DNA of 64,000 bases. Source: Sinorhizobium fredii NGR234. Lineage in GTDB: Bacteria; Pseudomonadota; Alphaproteobacteria; Rhizobiales; Rhizobiaceae. Location of the stretch: NCBI RefSeq assembly GCF_000018545.1, contig NC_012587.1:1922001-1986000 (forward strand). The letters are read 5' to 3'. The notes below the pieces were generated by a model. That model saw nothing but the letters and a program-made list of their open reading frames with translations. It was not told the DNA's origin and searched no databases. Shown here piece after piece: positions 17,513-25,137 of this stretch (the first letter of the stretch is position 1; every line of letters begins with the position of its first letter). Both the position numbers and the translations under genes were made by a program.

Positions 17513-17851
17513 TCATGCTGCCCTGAGCAGCATGACCGCCCGTCTTGCCACATCGGCGAAGGTGACGCCGATTGCCGCGCCGCCGAGGCCGATGACGCCG
17601 AGCGCCCCTATGCCTATCAGCTTCCATTTGCGGACATCCTCGGTCACCGACTTCATCTCGGCAATTTCGTCTTTGACGAGCGTCATCGATCCCTCGAGCG
17701 TTCCGACCCGTTCGACGAGTTCGTCGATGCGCCGGTTCATCGACGCCCGCCCGGCATCGGACCTGTCCTCCGACCGGCGGAAGTCCTCGCGCAGATTCTT
17801 CACCTCGGCAATCAGGGTCCCGAGCTGTTGGTGAACCGTGGCGTCAACCAT
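17513..17851 (-). CDS. DUF1515-like membrane-anchored coiled-coil protein, end of lysis cassette
   Basis: A 112-residue protein: a helical, coiled-coil-prone region (about residues 6-70, with heptad-like pattern around LGTLIAEVKNLREDFRR), then one membrane segment near residues 78-98. This fits the rhizobial DUF1515 family, which is common in prophages. Its start overlaps the end of the upstream lipoprotein gene by 8 bp, implying translational coupling. Holin-like or other lysis-accessory roles are possible but unproven. Confidence 0.65.
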   Translation of the reverse strand: MVDATVHQQLGTLIAEVKNLREDFRRSEDRSDAGRASMNRRIDELVERVGTLEGSMTLVKDEIAEMKSVTEDVRKWKLIGIGALGVIGLGGAAIGVTFADVARRAVMLLRAA

Positions 17852-18095
17852 TCCGCTGCTCCCCGTGTTTTGCGCATTCACCCTTTGTCCAGACGGACGC
17901 GGCACAGAGCCCGACAACCGTCCGGTCTATCCTGCGCTGGTCTGCCGCCGTGGCACCGCGAGCCCCTGCGAGGTCAGTGCCGACCACTGCGCGCAGGCCG
18001 CCGACATTTGCCGGCGCCGAAGTTCCACAGCCCGCCAGAAACAGAACAGGCATCATAGTCAAGGCGCTTCGCATCAGCGCTATCGGCTGCTTCAT
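17844..18095 (-). CDS. Small phage lipoprotein, candidate outer spanin (Rz1-like)
   Basis: An 83-residue predicted lipoprotein with lipobox LAGC at about residues 20-23. Its first 122 bases lie inside the preceding small membrane-protein gene in a different frame, the arrangement known from Rz/Rz1 spanin pairs. It follows a lysozyme gene, which supports a lysis role: an outer-membrane lipoprotein that joins the inner spanin to fuse the membranes. The assignment rests on architecture, not on sequence match. Confidence 0.6.
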   Translation of the reverse strand: MKQPIALMRSALTMMPVLFLAGCGTSAPANVGGLRAVVGTDLAGARGATAADQRRIDRTVVGLCAASVWTKGECAKHGEQRNG

Positions 18096-18219
18096 TGTTT
18101 TGCCTTTCGATTGAATTGCGAACCGCCTGGGCGCCGTTTTCACGAATTTCCAGCACGGCCCAGGAAAGGGCGGCGCACACAAGCACACCGCCCAGGAACT
18201 TGCCCCATGGAATGGTCAT
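17974..18219 (-). CDS. Small single-span membrane protein, candidate inner spanin
   Basis: An 81-residue protein with one N-terminal membrane segment (about residues 6-23) and a charged periplasmic part ending in a Cys-containing tail (CSVSGGLWNFGAGKC). Its ATG overlaps the lysozyme stop codon (ATGA). The outer-spanin candidate begins inside it. Position and topology fit an inner-membrane spanin; a regulatory holin-associated role is the alternative. Confidence 0.6.
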   Translation of the reverse strand: MTIPWGKFLGGVLVCAALSWAVLEIRENGAQAVRNSIERQNNEAADSADAKRLDYDACSVSGGLWNFGAGKCRRPARSGRH

Positions 18220-19034
18220 CGCCCGAGCCCCAGGGCTTCGCGAACCGCCGGCATCGACGAGATCGCGTAGATCGCGAAGCCGACGATCGTCGCCAGAATG
18301 GCAAGCTGCACCCGCCAGTCGAGCACCACGAGGTTCAATTCCTTGAGCGCGGTGACGATCGTTCCACCGGCGGTCAACAGCCATGTCCAGAACCGCCCGG
18401 AACGGGCAACGGGCCTGCGCCGCGGTTCGGACCGCGCCGTGGGAGTCGACGCGGCCTCCACTGGCTCCGGCATAACATCGGAAGAACGGGAGGCGGCGAG
18501 CACCTGGCGAAGCACTGCCTCGACCCTATCCGGCTTCACCAGCGCCTTGTTGCGCCCGTCCCCGGCATAATAGGACTGCCCGCGCCTCAGCCCCCGCCGG
18601 TCGCCGTCGGTCTCTGCAAGCACGGGAAGCGATGCCCATTCCATCGCCAGCCGCCGGCCGAACTCGGTCGCGCTGATCTCGCCGGAAACGAAGCTTGTGA
18701 AACCGCGGCAGTTCAGGAGATGAAGCGCTAAGCTGTCCTGAAGCGCGGGCTCGAAGACCTGCTCCTCCCTGAGCCACGGGATTTCCCGCAGCAGCCCAAG
18801 CAGGGTTGCGCGCATGAATTGATAGGCGCCGGCGGCGCTTGACCCATGCGCCTTCGACCACGTCTTCTGGGCGGCAATCACCTCACCGAGCGTCATCGCA
18901 GTCAGCGGCTTTGTCAGGCCGGCTTGCCTGTGGGCATAAATCACATCATAGGAGGCGCGATCGTTCCGCCCGACTTCCGCTTCGCGGATGAAGGCAAGCA
19001 AAAGCGCCGCGCCGTGAGGCATGGTTTGGGGCAT
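18216..19034 (-). CDS. Phage endolysin (muramidase) with C-terminal membrane segments
   Basis: A 272-residue protein. Residues 8-165 resemble lambda-type phage muramidases: FIREAEVGRNDRASYDVIY at the start, then GSSAAGAYQFMRATL near residue 66, the usual active-site neighbourhood. A Pro/Arg linker is followed by two hydrophobic segments (about 218-236 and 243-260). C-terminal membrane anchoring is unusual for a canonical endolysin and may tether it until lysis. The last codons overlap the next lysis gene (ATGA). Confidence 0.8.
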   Translation of the reverse strand: MPQTMPHGAALLLAFIREAEVGRNDRASYDVIYAHRQAGLTKPLTAMTLGEVIAAQKTWSKAHGSSAAGAYQFMRATLLGLLREIPWLREEQVFEPALQDSLALHLLNCRGFTSFVSGEISATEFGRRLAMEWASLPVLAETDGDRRGLRRGQSYYAGDGRNKALVKPDRVEAVLRQVLAASRSSDVMPEPVEAASTPTARSEPRRRPVARSGRFWTWLLTAGGTIVTALKELNLVVLDWRVQLAILATIVGFAIYAISSMPAVREALGLGR

Positions 19035-19057
19035 GGGGGTACCTTTGGTGTTTGGAA

Positions 19058-19078
19058 AAGAAAACCCCGAACGCGGGG
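19058..19078 (-). terminator. Terminator upstream of the endolysin gene
   Basis: On the minus strand CCCCG-CGTT-CGGGG is followed by TTTTCTTTT. It would end transcripts from the secreted-protein gene upstream and insulate the lysis cassette. Confidence 0.65.
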
Positions 19079-19110
19079 ATCCTGAGTTTGGTCGTCAGGC
19101 GTCGCGACGC

Positions 19111-19452
19111 CTAATCGATTCGCGGGCAACCAGGCTCGGCTCCGAAGACGACCCGGTTGCGTTCCCCTCGACGACCAATGCCCTTTACTTCGATGGCACT
19201 AGCCGATGTCCGCCCGATTCTGGGATTTCGAAGATACCGGCGAGCCAGTTGGAGTGCTTGGCGTGTGGTACATTGATATTCTTCCGGGAAGTTCTCTTGA
19301 GAATATCGCCGCGGCGGATACTCATCGTAGTAACGTGGGCCTGCTCGGCCGATATATATGTCGAAATCTTGGGAAAAGCTGCCTGCTGGCGCGGCAATCG
19401 AGGTCGCTACTGTTGCGGCTGCCAACAAGGGTTTAAACGATAACCCTGCCAT
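19111..19452 (-). CDS. Small secreted protein of unknown function
   Basis: A 113-residue protein with an N-terminal signal peptide (hydrophobic to about residue 25). The mature domain is rich in Tyr and Arg and has two Cys residues, with a C-terminal half (IEVKGIGRRGERNRVVFG) that looks like a small beta fold. The start at 19452 has GAGGAGA at better spacing than the in-frame ATG at 19458. It resembles host periplasmic proteins more than phage genes. Confidence 0.55.
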   Translation of the reverse strand: MAGLSFKPLLAAATVATSIAAPAGSFSQDFDIYIGRAGPRYYDEYPPRRYSQENFPEEYQCTTRQALQLARRYLRNPRIGRTSASAIEVKGIGRRGERNRVVFGAEPGCPRID

Positions 19453-19518
19453 CTGCATTCTCCTCGCTAAGCTAGACGATTCTGGAAGGCAAATGATGAA
19501 CGACGGCAGAACGTTCCT

Positions 19519-20277
19519 TTACTGCTTCACCAGTAGTCCTTGGCCGGTCGGTATAGTCAATATTGATTGCCCATGGGCAGCAGCAAACTCATTCCACATC
19601 GCATTTTGCTGCTCGCACCCTCTGAAGGCATAGTCGTCAAGCACGATAGTCGCCCCGGTGACGACTTTATCCCAGACCCGCTCTATACATTCTTGCTCAT
19701 ATTTCGCGACATTGAGGTCGATTGAGAGATAGGCAATCTTTTCGATCGGCACGTCATGAAGGGTTGCCGGCAGAAGTCCCTTCACCAAAATTGCATTCTC
19801 AAACTTGGAGAAGTTTTGCTTTGCGATCTCATAAACATCGAAGTAGATGCCCGAGTTACGCTGCTTTGCCAGCATTGCCTCGTTGACAGTCATCTCGCCC
19901 TCGGGAATGCCTGCGAAGGTGTCGAAGAGCCAGAATTTCCGGTCAAGCACGGAAAAATTAAGATACTCACAAACGGTCATCGAAAGCAGGCCGGCGTTCA
20001 CGCCGAATTCGACAAAATCGCCTTCGAGTCTGAGCGCTCGAAGCGCGGCAAAGCAACACGTGTGAGCCCGCCAACGGATGTCAGGGACGCGCTTGCGCTT
20101 TTGCCACGCCACTCGGTTACCCGCCTCAGCGAAGCGCCAAGCAGCGGCAAATCGCAGATCGCTCAGGAAATCCGTATTCTTGTTTATGACCTTGAAGCCG
20201 TCGGCCTTGTAACCGGGTAGAGAGTCCTCGCCTTCGGCAAGGAACCGAAGGCGCTTTTTGACTTCGCGGATACCCAT
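19519..20277 (-). CDS. TylF/MycF-like O-methyltransferase
   Basis: A 252-residue predicted SAM-dependent methyltransferase. Motif I is represented by FVEFGVNAGLLSM (about residue 85). Later motifs are LSIDLNVAKYEQE and VLDDYAFRGC, typical of the macrocin/TylF group that methylates sugar hydroxyls. Diverged TylF-like proteins are frequent in glycan loci. It lies between lysis genes and a divergent glycosyltransferase, so a role in modifying surface or virion glycans is inferred. Confidence 0.75.
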   Translation of the reverse strand: MGIREVKKRLRFLAEGEDSLPGYKADGFKVINKNTDFLSDLRFAAAWRFAEAGNRVAWQKRKRVPDIRWRAHTCCFAALRALRLEGDFVEFGVNAGLLSMTVCEYLNFSVLDRKFWLFDTFAGIPEGEMTVNEAMLAKQRNSGIYFDVYEIAKQNFSKFENAILVKGLLPATLHDVPIEKIAYLSIDLNVAKYEQECIERVWDKVVTGATIVLDDYAFRGCEQQNAMWNEFAAAHGQSILTIPTGQGLLVKQ

Positions 20278-20669
20278 TTCACACTCCGCTACTATATCCA
20301 CGCTTACGCAAGAGCCATAGGGCGTGCAAGGCCTAAGATGAGAGGGCCTAGGCGTTCCGACTCGGAGTAGAGCCGGTTTGCGCCGTTAGTTTAGCCGCAA
20401 TCGTGAGCCGCTTGCCAATGAACTCGATATCAGTCCTCGCTACGGGTTGGAGGAACGTACCAAGTCAACGTCATTCGGTGGCAAACAGCAATTGCGCCTC
20501 CGCGTGTAACCAACTCAGCGAGAACCATTACGAAGCCGAAATACGTTGGGCGACTCGCAACGCCGATGTCACTGCCAACGTCACTGTCCTGTTGCCCTTG
20601 GATGTGGCAGGTTGCGGGCCGTGGCAACATTCGATATGAGCAACAAGAATCCAATTTCGAGACAAATTA
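20278..20669. other. Divergent intergenic region, no gene seen
   Basis: About 390 bases between the methyltransferase and glycosyltransferase genes. It is lower in G+C than its surroundings and should hold both promoters. I saw no repeat or strong hairpin. Confidence 0.35.
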
Positions 20670-21512
20670 ATGGCCAAATCGAAGGTCGTGGTCGTCTTTC
20701 CTGTTTACAACGGCGAAAGGACTCTCTTCAGCAGTCTACAGTGCATCGCCGATCAGACATTTCGAGATTTCGAAGCGATTGTTATCGACAATAAATCGAC
20801 CGACGACACACTCGGAGTCGCTGAGCAGTTTTGTAGATCGGATCGTCGCTTCTCCATCGTGAGAAACGAACAGCATGTCAGTGCACCGGAGAACTTCGCT
20901 CGCGCTTTCCAACTCGGCGCAGCGCGTGGCGAATATTTCTGCCTTCGCGCATGCGACGACCATTCTTCTCTAGATTTTTTGGCGTGCTTGGTCGAGGCTC
21001 TTGACCGGGACCCCACCAAATTACTTGCGGCATGCTCTACAAAGGTGATCGAGCCGAACGGAAGTAGAATAAAATCTCCGGATAAAGCCACTCTTGACTT
21101 CACCCAATCATACGTTTCAGGGCGTGTGCCAAGAAACCTAACGTTCCCGGCAGAGTGGATTTACGGCCTGTTTAGGGCCAGCGCCAAAGACATGTTGATG
21201 GCACGCTGGTTCGAACTCGGCAATCCCTGGTGTCTCGCATCCTATATCGTGGCAGAGTTTGTCGTTCGTGACTCGGTCGCGTACGTGCAAGGACCAACAT
21301 ACGACTTTACTGAGGGCTCTGGATCGCAGAAACGTTATGGAGCAAAGAGTTTCCGTGAGAAGCTTGATCAGCGGCTAAGATATACATTTGGATGCTATAA
21401 GTTAGCAAGAAAACTTCCTCCGGTAAGAATTATCACAAGGTTAAAGTTCTTTAAGATGTGCTGGAATGATGCACGGCGGAAGACGCGTTACAAGCTTTTC
21501 TGGATTTTTTAA
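20670..21512 (+). CDS. Family 2 glycosyltransferase
   Basis: A 280-residue GT-A fold enzyme. The N-terminus KVVVVFPVYNGERTL and DFEAIVIDNKSTDDT are GT2 hallmarks; the acidic metal-binding site is in RACDDHSS near residue 92. The C-terminal third is basic and may contact membrane or a lipid-linked acceptor. It is the only plus-strand gene inside the late phage region and has lower G+C. It probably acts in a morphogenetic or host-surface modification role rather than in virion assembly. Confidence 0.85.
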   Translation: MAKSKVVVVFPVYNGERTLFSSLQCIADQTFRDFEAIVIDNKSTDDTLGVAEQFCRSDRRFSIVRNEQHVSAPENFARAFQLGAARGEYFCLRACDDHSSLDFLACLVEALDRDPTKLLAACSTKVIEPNGSRIKSPDKATLDFTQSYVSGRVPRNLTFPAEWIYGLFRASAKDMLMARWFELGNPWCLASYIVAEFVVRDSVAYVQGPTYDFTEGSGSQKRYGAKSFREKLDQRLRYTFGCYKLARKLPPVRIITRLKFFKMCWNDARRKTRYKLFWIF

Positions 21513-21645
21513 ACCATGAAAAGCACTGCTAGCGAGTTCGTCTTCCCCAGCGGAGCGTCATTTGCCCTTCGCTAGGGAGGGACAACAAAACCACTGGTCG
21601 CGACTGGACCTGCACAGTATTTGCTACTAGCGAGCTGCAGAAGCG

Positions 21646-22140
21646 TTAAAGATCGAGCGCGGCAGTCCATACCGCGTCAATCTGCATCTCGGTTAAGCCG
21701 AGCGCCCATCCGATGACTGCTATCAAGGCGTGCAGTCGGTTGAACGAGGTGGCATATTCCCATTCGATCTGGACGCGGTCCCTTTCGGGGCCGACCGGCA
21801 TGGCGTCAATCGCAGCCATCACTTGGGTCGGAGAAATTCCCGCATTGACGAGCCCCAGACGCAATTGTCGTGCTGAAATCGAGGGCATAAAGGAACGTAT
21901 CTGTTCTACTGTCGGGGGCCTGTACGCCTGGACTGGGAATTTCGGATTGTCGGCGAGCCATTTGCGAATGGTAGGATTAAGGCCGAAGGTATCATCGGGT
22001 CTCGATAAATAGTCGCAATCGTAGGTTTGACCGCTTATATCAGTCAGGTTGATCGAGAGCTCGTAAACTTCCGACTCTGAAGTCGCGCTGATTGCATGGA
22101 CCTCATTGAGCGCCATTCTCACTTGGGTGGAGCTAATCAT
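21646..22140 (-). CDS. Phage tail-associated protein downstream of tail fibre
   Basis: A 164-residue soluble protein. Its C-terminal ~85 residues (from IRSFMPSISARQLRLGL) match a short helical domain often found at the end of phage tail-fibre-linked proteins in Rhizobiales. It starts 2 bases after the tail-fibre stop codon, so it is very likely cotranslated and may be a fibre-assembly chaperone. The function is inferred from position. Confidence 0.65.
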   Translation of the reverse strand: MISSTQVRMALNEVHAISATSESEVYELSINLTDISGQTYDCDYLSRPDDTFGLNPTIRKWLADNPKFPVQAYRPPTVEQIRSFMPSISARQLRLGLVNAGISPTQVMAAIDAMPVGPERDRVQIEWEYATSFNRLHALIAVIGWALGLTEMQIDAVWTAALDL

Positions 22141-22142
22141 GC

Positions 22143-23354
22143 TTATGCGGTCCTTTGGATGAGAAGCCAATCTGACGAAGTGACGATCCCTCGCACACGC
22201 CAAGTTCCCGAAAGCGCTGATCCGGCCCCGGAATAGCCGCTCTGAACGTAAGCGTTGGTGCTGTACAAACAAGGAATCACTGCAGCTTGTCGCGCGGGGT
22301 TGGAGCCGTTCTGCGCCATCGCAAGGACAGTCCCGATTGGGAAGCTTGTGTTAGTGGATGACGTGCCAGTATAAACCTCCGCTGCAACGAACCCCAACGC
22401 ATGCGTATGGGTCGCCCCGCTAACTGAATTCGTGGTCGCGTTCGTAATGTCCGAGGGTGTCCCCAATGTCAGGGTGCGGCTTGCGGAAATTGCACCGCCA
22501 CCGGTGAGGCCATTCCCGGCCATTACCTGGGTCGCATTGCTCGCAGGCGTATAGCCGTAGAGCGTGTTGATGTCGGCAGCTGCGAGGTTGCCCGAGTGCC
22601 AGATCGTATTGTGCGCGGCGACTGAGTTGTCATAGAATTTCAGCGCGTCAACACTGTTGACGTTCGACAGATACAGATAGTCACCCGTGTCGTCGTTCGC
22701 GACGCGGATGCCATCGCCATTCGCCGTGCCGTCCCGGTGCTGGATATAGCCCTTGCGGTCGCTAGCTTTCCAGAAAGCGATAAAGGGGTCGCCCGTTGCC
22801 GAGCCGAGAAGCGAGAAGGCTTCGCCGTCAGAGGTGACCCGAACTTGCGTGAATTGATCATATACGCCGGAAATGCGGGTATTGGGGACAGTGCCGGTCG
22901 TGAGGTTCGCGGCGTTGTTGGCACCGAGCGTTGCACGCGCTGTCGCGGCATCCGCATCGTCGAGCACTGTCTGCGCAAAAGCCGAAACCCCAAGCGTCGT
23001 AAGTGCGGCGCCGGCCGTTGTGTCATCCAGCAGCGTCCGCGCAAACGGTGTCAACGCCGTCGTCGCATAGACGTCCGCCGCGGCCGTGTAGATCATCTTG
23101 TCCGTACCCGTCGTAAGACCGGCAATCGAAGCGAGCGCCGCGCTGGCCCCCTGGGCGCCGAGCGCCGTGCGGGCCGCACTGGCGCTGGTGGCGCCGGTGC
23201 CGCCAGCCGTGATCGGCCGCGCCGCATTGGCGTCGGCCGTCAGGTCATCGATGAGCGCGTTATAGGGCACGCTCTGGATCGTCGTGTTCGGCACCCCCTT
23301 GGTACCGGCCGGTGGGGAATAGATTCCGCCTGTTCTTGGCAATGCAGCCTCCAT
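22143..23354 (-). CDS. Phage tail fibre protein
   Basis: A 403-residue, low-charge, Ala/Thr/Gly-rich fibrous protein. Repeats of the ARTLLDD/AQTVLDD type with ATARATLGA (about residues 55-150) are typical of trimeric tail fibres. The C-terminal section, with NGLTGGGAISASRTLTLG, is a known tail-fibre motif. It would bind the host surface. The ATG at 23354 follows a terminator-like hairpin directly; a TTG at 23345, preceded by GGAGG, is a credible alternative start. Confidence 0.85.
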   Translation of the reverse strand: MEAALPRTGGIYSPPAGTKGVPNTTIQSVPYNALIDDLTADANAARPITAGGTGATSASAARTALGAQGASAALASIAGLTTGTDKMIYTAAADVYATTALTPFARTLLDDTTAGAALTTLGVSAFAQTVLDDADAATARATLGANNAANLTTGTVPNTRISGVYDQFTQVRVTSDGEAFSLLGSATGDPFIAFWKASDRKGYIQHRDGTANGDGIRVANDDTGDYLYLSNVNSVDALKFYDNSVAAHNTIWHSGNLAAADINTLYGYTPASNATQVMAGNGLTGGGAISASRTLTLGTPSDITNATTNSVSGATHTHALGFVAAEVYTGTSSTNTSFPIGTVLAMAQNGSNPARQAAVIPCLYSTNAYVQSGYSGAGSALSGTWRVRGIVTSSDWLLIQRTA

Positions 23355-23355
23355 G

Positions 23356-23379
23356 AAAAAAGCCTCCCGATGGGAGGCA
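23356..23379 (-). terminator. Hairpin plus T-run abutting the tail-fibre start
   Basis: On the minus strand a 7-bp stem (GCCTCCC/GGGAGGC, 3-base loop) is followed by six T residues and then CATG of the tail-fibre gene. The 3' arm contains GGGAGG, the only good ribosome-binding sequence for the ATG at 23354. Confidence 0.7.
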
Positions 23380-23556
23380 GTCAGTGGGTGGAATGGTAGA
23401 ATTTTCGGAGTTCGTGCAACTGCCTCCTCAATCGTCCTTCGGACAGGGGCTCTATGGAGGGCAAGTCAGCGACGAATATATGAAGGTGACGAGCCACGCA
23501 GATCGCCGGTATCGATTCCGCATTGCCGCCCGCGGGCGCTTTGCGCCAAGCAAACT

Positions 23557-23949
23557 TCACGCTTCCGATTGCAACTCGGAAACGCCGACGTAAATCCGGT
23601 TGAACAAATAATAAAACATGGGACGCAAAACAAATGTCGAAAGGAAAAAACTTGCATCATAAAATTGTGTTTCAGTATTTAAATAAAAATGGTCACCCAC
23701 GCCCATTATGTACTCGCAATAACTATCATTATCACTCGACACGCAGAAACCCGCCTCAGCACCAGATTCGATGTAAACTGCGCTAAATTTATCACTTGTA
23801 CTTAAATTGTAGTCATTCACACTTACGTCAGCCTTCGGCACGATATAAATAACCGTGTCGTACCCAGAGACTTTCGAAAATGCATAAACATGCAGCACTG
23901 CGTAGGACACTATTGTGAGATACGCGAGCGTGCAAAGCATCCTTATCAT
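23557..23949 (-). CDS. Small membrane/exported protein of unknown function in an A+T-rich patch
   Basis: A 130-residue protein with a hydrophobic N-terminal segment (MLCTLAYLTIVSYAVLHVY), a polar Ser/Asp/Tyr-rich middle with two Cys residues, and a second hydrophobic stretch near the C-terminus (FFLSTFVLRPMFYYLF). Its base composition is much richer in A+T than the flanking tail genes, a sign of separate acquisition. The inner ATG at 23949 has GGGGGA upstream; 23961 is the longer alternative. A prophage cargo gene is likely, with no recognised function. Confidence 0.55.
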   Translation of the reverse strand: MIRMLCTLAYLTIVSYAVLHVYAFSKVSGYDTVIYIVPKADVSVNDYNLSTSDKFSAVYIESGAEAGFCVSSDNDSYCEYIMGVGDHFYLNTETQFYDASFFLSTFVLRPMFYYLFNRIYVGVSELQSEA

Positions 23950-24049
23950 GCAGTCCCCCATTAATGCTGCCGCACCAAAATATGCCGCGGGTTTGCGACG
24001 GTGCGCCGTATGTCAACGGCGGGGACGCCGCCCTCAGGCGCCGGATCCG

Positions 24050-24072
24050 GGCCCGCTCCTGCGGGCCTTTTT
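24050..24072 (+). terminator. Plus-strand terminator inside the minus-strand phage operon
   Basis: GGCCCGC-TCCT-GCGGGCC followed by TTTTT gives a strong rho-independent terminator readable only on the plus strand. No plus-strand gene ends near it. Confidence 0.65.
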
Positions 24073-24199
24073 CGCGGGTTGCAACCCAGAATCCCAACGA
24101 TAGGGAACATCCGAACGGTTGCAATGGGTTTCTTGCTTCGGTTCGCGGAAGACGTTCGGAAGGCCGCGATCAAGTGTGCCCCGCGGCCTTGCGCAGCTA

Positions 24200-25021
24200 T
24201 CAGCGTCGACGCAGCAGCCCCGCGTCCGTACCGGAATCGTGGCGTTTGAAATCGCGTGCCGCGCGCCTGCGTGTCATTTCAGTATCCACCGGCGCTGAAG
24301 GAACCTGCCTCACATCCGCAACCACTCTGCCGGCCCGCACGGCATCTGCGACACGTCCGAGAATCGTGTCATAGTCCGCGTCGGGGATTGCTGCACCGAT
24401 GTCGCGTCCGATCCGATTGTTGTGAAGATCCATGTAATGCGACTTGTAGCTGGATGGAGCCATTCTCTCACGTCCGTCCCCCACAGCAGCCGCCATATCC
24501 GGGCTGCGCTGAGCCATGCGGGCGCTCCAGAGCGCGTGACGGATACCGTCGCGACAATCGCCCTGCGGTCTCTTTCTCGGGTCGTAGTCGATACCCGGCG
24601 CACAACCCTGTACATTTATCCGTCCACTTGCCGACTGGGCATTGAAGCCGTCGTAAAATGGAGTCGCTGGGTGGCCGTTCAGCCTGAAGTGCTCCCACAC
24701 CGCTGCCCCCAAATCACCGGCGCCAGTTGGCGACCAGCCGAACTCGCGTTTAAGTCCCGCCAACTCGTCCGCCGTCAGCGAATTGCCGGAATTCGGATGG
24801 TTCCGAAGGCGAACCCATGGGTCTCCTGCCAATGCTTCGGCCGAAGCGCCTAAGATTTCGCCAGCTTTCGCGACTCGTTCGCCGAGTGAATTCGGCGGCG
24901 ATGCCGACGATCTGACTATTGTTTGCAAGTTTGCATCAGGAACGGCAAAAGCCTGTTTCTCCGCGAGCGCAAGCGCGTCTGCGAAAGTCAGGCCATTCAA
25001 CAGAGTTCTATAGTTTGGCAT
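24200..25021 (-). CDS. Phage virion/tail protein with RHALW...MDLHNN domain (DUF6973-like)
   Basis: A 273-residue protein. The N-terminal ~100 residues look like a helical structural region. Residues 155-215 carry RHALW (161-165) and MDLHNNRIGR (197-206), the conserved pattern I associate with DUF6973-type domains found in toxin-like and phage proteins. The fixed His, Asp and Asn residues suggest an enzyme, possibly a hydrolase. AGGAAGAG precedes the ATG. It lies between the S74 tail protein and the fibre, so it may be carried in the tail. Confidence 0.6.
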   Translation of the reverse strand: MPNYRTLLNGLTFADALALAEKQAFAVPDANLQTIVRSSASPPNSLGERVAKAGEILGASAEALAGDPWVRLRNHPNSGNSLTADELAGLKREFGWSPTGAGDLGAAVWEHFRLNGHPATPFYDGFNAQSASGRINVQGCAPGIDYDPRKRPQGDCRDGIRHALWSARMAQRSPDMAAAVGDGRERMAPSSYKSHYMDLHNNRIGRDIGAAIPDADYDTILGRVADAVRAGRVVADVRQVPSAPVDTEMTRRRAARDFKRHDSGTDAGLLRRR

Positions 25022-25137
25022 GGGATTACTCTTCCTATGAGGTCCGCCGCGCGATCCACGCGATTCATCAACCCGACGATTGACGGCCGCGGCGATCATT
25101 TCCGGCAGGCATTGATCTAGGTCGTGGTCTTGCGCCC

